64,000 nt of DNA. Source: Dryas octopetala (taxonomy: Eukaryota > Streptophyta > Magnoliopsida > Rosales > Rosaceae). The position numbers and the translations under genes were made by a program. The notes beneath the pieces were generated by a model. It had not been told where the DNA came from and ran no database searches. It worked only from the letters and a program-made list of their open reading frames with translations. How positions within the stretch are numbered: the stretch's first letter is position 1; the number at the start of each line of letters is the position of its first letter. The stretch is from positions 17,868,941 to 17,932,940 of the forward strand of contig OY992834.1 of NCBI GenBank assembly GCA_963921425.1. The letters are read 5' to 3'. This document shows positions 58,967 to 64,000 of the stretch, piece after piece.

Positions 58967-59140
58967 AAATGTAGTTAGGATCGGGGACTGTCCGACCTAA
59001 CACCCATTCCAATCAATGAAAAGATGAACATTTTTTCTACTCATTTTTTTTTTTCGAAGCAAACACTGGGGACTCTACTCCTATACACTTCTAACAAAGA
59101 GGAAAGATCTAAGTGTTTCCTTCGAAAAAATTGTACACCC

Positions 59141-59495
59141 ATGTGCCGAGCCGAAGCGCCATTTCCGGCCCGATGCTCGGCATATTACAGACTCATCAGG
59201 TCTATAAACTCATGTGTCGAGCGGGCGCGCCATTTCCGGCCCGATGCTCGGCATATTACAGACTCATCAGGTCTATAAACTCATGTGTCGAGCGGGCGCG
59301 CCATTTCCGGCCCGATGCTCGGCATATTACAGACTCATCAGGTCTATAAACTCATGTGTCGAGCGGGCGCGCCATTTCCGGCCCGATGCTCGGCATATTA
59401 CAGACTCATCAGGTCTATAAACTCCCGTGCCGAACTAGCGCGCCACTTTCGGCCCAATGCTCGGCATGGTACAGACTTATCAGGTCTATAAAAAT
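59141..59495. repeat. 71-bp tandem repeat, about five copies
   Basis: Four nearly identical units and one diverged unit contain CATTTCCGGCCCGATGCTCG, ATTACAGACTCATCAGGTC and GTCGAGCGGGCGCGC. Located just after the end of pol. Tandem repeats in this part of Tat elements are known to seed satellites in some plants. Confidence 0.97.
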
Positions 59496-60032
59496 CCCTG
59501 TCTGAGCCGAAGCGACTTCCTACAGTCCTAACGTTCAACAGGATATTTCTAAAAGAAAAATATACACTCCAACCAAAACTTTCATCGTGCATGCCGAGCC
59601 GATCTGAAAGTAGGTTTGAATATTTTTCTCAAAAAACTGCATTCCTAAAATATCTCAATGGGTATGCCGAGCCCATCCTAAAATATTTTTACTTATCCTG
59701 GTTATGCTTATCAAGCTGATCCGAAGACAAGTTCTAATTTATCATCACCATTCATTTTCATTTTAATCGGCATGCCGAGCCGATCTCAAAATGTCTTTGT
59801 TCTTATTATGTTTTCACTTTTATCATTTTCTTTTCCATGTGTTATTAGTTTTGTCTTTTAGCTTAATTCCCGAAGCCGAACTGACAGCAACTTGTATCAT
59901 AAAAAGAAATACTGATAAATAAGTAACATAAAACCAAATACAATCTGTTCCAAAATTAGTCAAACCCGAGCCACACCTCGGCTCGGGAAGAAATATAAAA
60001 ACATAAACATTACAATTAAGCAAAATCAGCTA
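59496..60032. other. Untranslated region between pol and antisense ORF
   Basis: No ORF of note. GCATGCCGAGCCGATCTGAAA-like phrases recur every 60-100 bp (about 59588, 59660, 59770), a looser version of a tandem array. It also forms the 3' end of the minus-strand antisense gene. Confidence 0.5.
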
Positions 60033-62428
60033 TCATGCAGACCGCTCGGCAGGGCTCTCCTGGACCGGCTCGGTAGACTCCTCAGGCGTCTCCTCGCCAA
60101 GCTGCACCACCTCAACCCCGCCGATCTGCATCTCAGCGTTGGGATCGGATTCGGGGGCCGGGGGGATCGGGGTCGGCTCGTACGCAGGCAGTGGAGGGTC
60201 TTCCGGAGTCGGCTCGGCTTCTGCGGGGACTTGGCGATCAAGAGGAGGAAGCTCATCCTGATGACTCCCCTGGGTATCTTCCCCCTCGTCATCGGACTCG
60301 CCGAGGAATGAGACATCCCAGTCCGGCCTCTTCGCTTTGATCGCCTCCAAGAGCTCCTGATACCCATCAAAGTGGGCATCAGCCAGTGCCTGGGCGCTTG
60401 GAAGCCCAGCTCGACGCCGAGACTCGGCCGCCCTTCGTTCAGCCTCATCAACATCCCGCTGGAGCTGGTCAGCAAGTTGCCCCAGGTCAGCCACCTTTTG
60501 CTCTGAAGAGGCAAGCTCCTTACTGAGCCGAGCGACCTCCTCCTCCTTCCCGGCCAGCCTGGACCGCAAACCCTCCGACCGTTCACGCTCGGCATCGACC
60601 GTCCGCTCGGCCTCGGCTAGCTTCTCTTTTAGCTCCAGGATTCGTGCCCGAAACCTCTCCAGTTTCGCCTCGGCATCGACGGCGGCTTTGGCAGCTTCGA
60701 ACTGCCTCATGGCGAGCTGCAAGAAAAAGAGAGGCAAATTCGTTACTAATCCGAACCGAGCGAATGGACAAAGTCCGAAGTAAAAGAGACTTACCAACAT
60801 GGCCTGGCGGGATGCGATCAGAGCCTGGTGGCTGAAGCCCGGCTCGCCATGATCGGCCCACAGCCCCTCCTGCGCCCTCGCGGTCATCACGCGCTTAAGG
60901 CCCGTGACGAACGGCTCGAGGCCGGGGTCTACCTCCACCGCCTTCAGGGGCGCCGAACCGGACGTCCCGACACCAGAACCGCCGGGCTCGGCCCGAGCCC
61001 TCTTCTCCACCGGGGCCTCGGCCTGGGAGGCCTTCCTCTTCTCTGCCTGCCGAACCGGTCTCGGCGCAGGAGATCTAGGCTGAGCTGCCGCTGGGGCAGG
61101 AGCCTGGACCGGCTCGGTAGGGGGCCGCCCCGCAGCTCTCCTTTGGACACTCTTCGCCGCCTTCCTCCTGAGCCGAGCCTCAAGATCTGCCGAATTCATA
61201 CCTCTTTCCGCTCTCGGATTCCACCTGGGTACAAACCAGGAGATCCCACTTAACCTGATCTGAGTCGGTCCGAGCAGGAACTTGGTGGACAGGTATTCGG
61301 TCGGCGAATCTCTGATCACGGCGATCTGATCCTTCAGCTCGCCTCGGAGTTTATATTTGCCCCAGCTGACTGCAAGGATGAAACCAAAAGAAGTTAGCCA
61401 CAAAATACACATACAATCACTACAAAATATATATAAATTGCCCTCGGATCAGCCCCAGTCTTCCGTTGCCCACCTGGGATCCTAAAAGCTCTCGGAACCC
61501 GAGCCGTGGTGGGTCTGCTCGGATCGGAGAATTCCCAATCCCCGGAGACGAAGAAATATCTCCTCTTCCAGGTCTTCTGAGAGGAGGGGTTGCCCGAGAA
61601 CAACGGCCCCGAGTAGGCCTGCAGGTTGTAGAAGCCGAGCTCAGTGTTCTTCGACCTCAGCGCGTAAGAGCAGAACAGGACATCCTTGTGTGGCACACAC
61701 TTGTGCACTTTGTGCCACAAGATGTGCATGGACAGGATGATCCTGTACACGTTCGGGTTCAACTGGTGTGGCGCCGCGCCGATCGTCGCAAGCCAGTCCT
61801 GCAGGAAGGTGTGCAGGGGAAGCCGAACCCCATTCTCAAACATCTCCGGGTACATGGTCACCCATCCTATCGGGGGTCGGCTCGGCTTCTCCCCCTCGCT
61901 CGGCAACCTCATCAGCACGGAGTCGGGGACTGAGTATCTATTCCTCAAATCCCTGAGATGGTACTCGGTCATCTCATTGGGGATCTGATCGGCCTTCCAC
62001 GCCAGTTCCTCGTAGAAGTCCGGGTCGATCGGATTCCCCGTCACCCCCTGAGCCGAGGTCGACGCCTCGTGACCCCTATCCCTTCCATCCGAGCCTGAAG
62101 TAAGAGTGCTCGGGATAGTGGCGATCGGCTCGACGTCGAGAGGTTCTTCATCACCTCCTTCGGCCGTGCCTTGTTCCCAGTCGGAACTCAATATCTCGGG
62201 GTTTTCCTGATCCCCTCGGGCTCGGCGCTCTCCACCCGGATTGCGATTCAATGCCGAGCCGGCCTCGTCCAACTCTTCGGACAACCCGTCCCAACTCGCC
62301 TCACCCGCAGGTGGGCTTCGGCTCGGCTCGGCCTCACCCGCAGATGGGCTTCGGCTCACCTCAGCCTCACTATCTCCCTCGAAGGCTTCCCCAGAGCCGA
62401 GCCGACCACTTGAATCAGTCTCGGACAT
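60033..62428 (-). CDS. Antisense spliced ORF of the Tat element (PF04195-like)
   Basis: On the strand opposite gag-pol, three exons join in frame to 737 codons plus stop: 62428-61474, 61369-60795 and 60716-60033 (donors GTGGGC and GTAAGT; acceptors CTTGCAG). The N-terminus is acidic and Ser/Pro-rich. The middle has the signature of the plant 'putative gypsy type transposon' domain, Transposase_28 (VTMYPEMFENGVRLPLHTFL, LNPNVYRIILSMHILW, TWKRRYFFVSGDWEF). The C-terminal third is a long Ala/Glu/Arg coiled coil and an acidic proline-rich tail. Antisense ORFs at this position are known in Tat retrotransposons; their function is not established. The first ATG is 62428. No stops interrupt the exons, consistent with selection or youth. 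Confidence 0.85.
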
Positions 62429-62754
62429 TACAAACACCTTCTCACCTTTCTCTCTCTTGCTTTTTGAATCAAAAAGTGGTTTTTCTCAAGAACTCTCAAG
62501 AACACACACCCAAAACCCGAAAAACACAAAAACTCAGAAAGGAGGAGAATCACTTACTGGTTTTCCTCCGCCCAAAGTCTCCGCCCCTTACACACTCGGA
62601 ACCACCTCGCCCGCGACCGTGTCTAGTCAAAATCAGGATCGGACAACCTCTCAGACGGCGGTGGGAGATTGAAATTCGCGGCGAGAGAGAGAGGTTTCGC
62701 AGAGAGAGGAAGAAACTGAAGATGAAAGTGTGAGGGAAGAGAGAGAAAAGCATG

Positions 62755-62761
62755 ATTTATA
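62755..62761 (-). promoter_or_regulatory. TATA-like box for the antisense ORF
   Basis: TATAAAT on the minus strand, 327 bp upstream of the antisense ATG and downstream of a GC-rich stretch near the 3' LTR. The interval to the ATG is pyrimidine-rich on that strand (CTCTCTCT words), typical of plant leaders. Position fits a dedicated promoter; untested. Confidence 0.5.
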
Positions 62762-63045
62762 CCCCCATGCAGACCGATCTCAGCCCTTCATTTCTGGCGC
62801 TTCAAATGCCAGATCTTGACACCTGTCAAGCATTCAAAAAATACCCATAATGAGGTGACCCTTACGTTCCCCCATGCAGAAATCAAACGTCCCTTCACCT
62901 GTCCCAGAGATTTTCTGACCAATCACAAGTCGTCATGTGCTCGGATCTTCGGGAACATGGGCTTGTAGGGTTCGGCTCGGACCAAGCGAACACGCCATCC
63001 TTGGGATTATACTTCAACTTCCAATCCACCACTGCCCGCTCGGAT
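62762..63045. other. Spacer between antisense promoter and purine tract
   Basis: No ORF supported. Probably upstream sequence of the antisense gene. Confidence 0.4.
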
Positions 63046-63060
63046 CGGAAGCTGGGGGAC
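63046..63060 (+). other. Polypurine tract (probable)
   Basis: CGGAAGCTGGGGGAC lies directly before the 3' LTR start TGTTTGTGGG; the expected place for plus-strand priming. It is interrupted by pyrimidines, so the exact tract is uncertain. Confidence 0.5.
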
Positions 63061-63063
63061 TCC

Positions 63064-64000
63064 TGTTTGTGGGAAAACCCACATCGACCCGAACAGCCAA
63101 TCACAGCTCGACACGTGGCTGGTCAAACATCCACCTCGGAGTTGATTCTCAGTGGTCAAACTTTGACTTCCACGTCATCACTGATCAGCACTTCCTCTAC
63201 CAGCTCAGACCGGATCTCCACACCGCCCCTCCTTGTTCGGTCCGAGCCGAACCGATGATCTTCCTTGGGATCGAGTGTCCATCTTCCCACGATCATCCCG
63301 GCTCGGCTCGGCTCGGCACACGAGATGGCTTCCTTCCGAGTTCTGGCGTCGACCAGTTAGGGCTCGGAAAGACTCCAATCTATGGACCGGCTCGGCTTGG
63401 AGTCCCATGCCCGATCCGACCACATATGGACTTCGTGTCTTCGCATGGGAACATATGTTCGTATCGGCTCGGCTCGGCTCTCCGCCGCCATTCCCAGGAA
63501 GATCACGCTGGGACGAACCGCCACACTTAAATGCACCTGACACATTCTTCTGACAGATAGAATATCAGGCCTGCATTCATGAATGTTGGAGCAGTCTACC
63601 TGAACCTTCCAACCTTGCATTTAATGGAGCATTCAATGCAGCATTGAATGCTGAGGAAGCAAGCAGCTGAGCATGCAACTAGGTCTGACCAGGTGCGTGG
63701 GTCTTTGGCAACCATTCATTCACATGCAGGTATCTTGCTCATTAAGGTTTCCTTTGCTTATATATATACCAAGTCATATGCACAAAATGGGGCACCTAGC
63801 AATCCACCAATATACACGCAAAAACACTTGCATTCCCTTCTACAAAAAAAAGCCTACCCAACTTGCTGAGAATAACCCAGAACATTTGCCTTGTTCTTCC
63901 CATTCTCCCAAGTTCTTCCTTTGTTCTTCCTCACCCACCATCAAACATCATCACTGATTTCATCATCGGAGTGTGTTTGGCTGGTACCACACCGGTCCAT
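63064..64000 (+). repeat. 3' LTR, cut by window end
   Basis: Repeats the 5' LTR from its first base; the corresponding 5' LTR position of base 64000 is 52813. About 130 more bases and the target duplication lie outside. I saw one 12-bp deletion relative to the 5' LTR and no other difference. Confidence 0.95.

Larger units (their letters stand above)
51865..64000 (+). mobile_element. Ty3/gypsy retrotransposon, Tat lineage (3' LTR cut by window)
   Basis: Order: 5' LTR 51865-52943, primer site, gag-pol 53027-58966, 71-bp repeats, antisense spliced ORF 62428-60033, purine tract, 3' LTR from 63064 past the window end. Two RNase H domains in pol and an extra antisense ORF between pol and the 3' LTR place it in the Tat clade (Retand/Grande/RIRE2-like), where such ORFs are known. 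The coding part is GC-rich, in contrast to the AT-rich host. Intact coding capacity and near-identical LTRs indicate a young, possibly still mobile copy. The target duplication cannot be checked because the right end is outside the window. Confidence 0.95.

Noticed and set aside
59141-59495. CRISPR-like direct repeats
   Set aside because: Contiguous 71-bp tandem repeats without spacers in a plant retrotransposon.

Overview
This is a piece of a nuclear plant genome, most likely a woody eudicot. It is AT-rich, its genes have introns with GT-AG borders, and the three complete genes match conserved plant families: a chloroplast-type PPR protein, the P4-ATPase ALA1 and an LRR receptor-like pseudokinase. 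Transposons fill much of the rest. I see no tRNA, rRNA, CRISPR array or prokaryotic feature. All exon borders were read by eye from splice sites and phase continuity, not from transcripts.

Layout. (1) Positions 1-12905, minus strand: a UBN2/DUF4219-ankyrin gene whose 3' end lies beyond the left edge. Between its gag-like first exon and its ankyrin exons are four related exons, all phase 1-1, so any of them can be skipped or duplicated without breaking the frame. One carries four exact copies of a 30-bp in-frame repeat. The large intron before the ankyrin exons holds a 5.2-kb Mutator-like element (2085-7256), which itself contains a hAT-type element and a foldback MULE. (2) 12.9-20.2 kb: intergenic, repeat-rich, with an intact foldback MULE (17601-18233, 9-bp target duplication) and a probable larger long-TIR element. 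(3) 20362-31044, minus: a ten-exon PPR gene, probable orthologue of Arabidopsis At1g10910. (4) 31-35.8 kb: intergenic, with a second copy of the hAT-type element, then the ALA1 leader with a 65-codon upstream ORF. (5) 35816-42221, plus: seven-exon ALA1 phospholipid flippase. (6) 44567-49783, minus: seven-exon LRR receptor-like pseudokinase of the At3g03770 type. (7) 51865 to the right edge: an almost complete, GC-rich Ty3/gypsy retrotransposon of the Tat lineage. It has a 1.08-kb 5' LTR, an uninterrupted gag-pol ORF of 1979 codons with two RNase H domains, a 71-bp tandem repeat, a spliced antisense ORF with its own TATA-like box, and a 3' LTR cut by the window end. The LTRs appear to differ only by one 12-bp repeat unit, so the insertion is recent.

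The host genes do not form a pathway. The most unusual structures are the cassette-exon array in the ankyrin gene, the nested transposons in its intron, and the antisense spliced gene inside the young retrotransposon.
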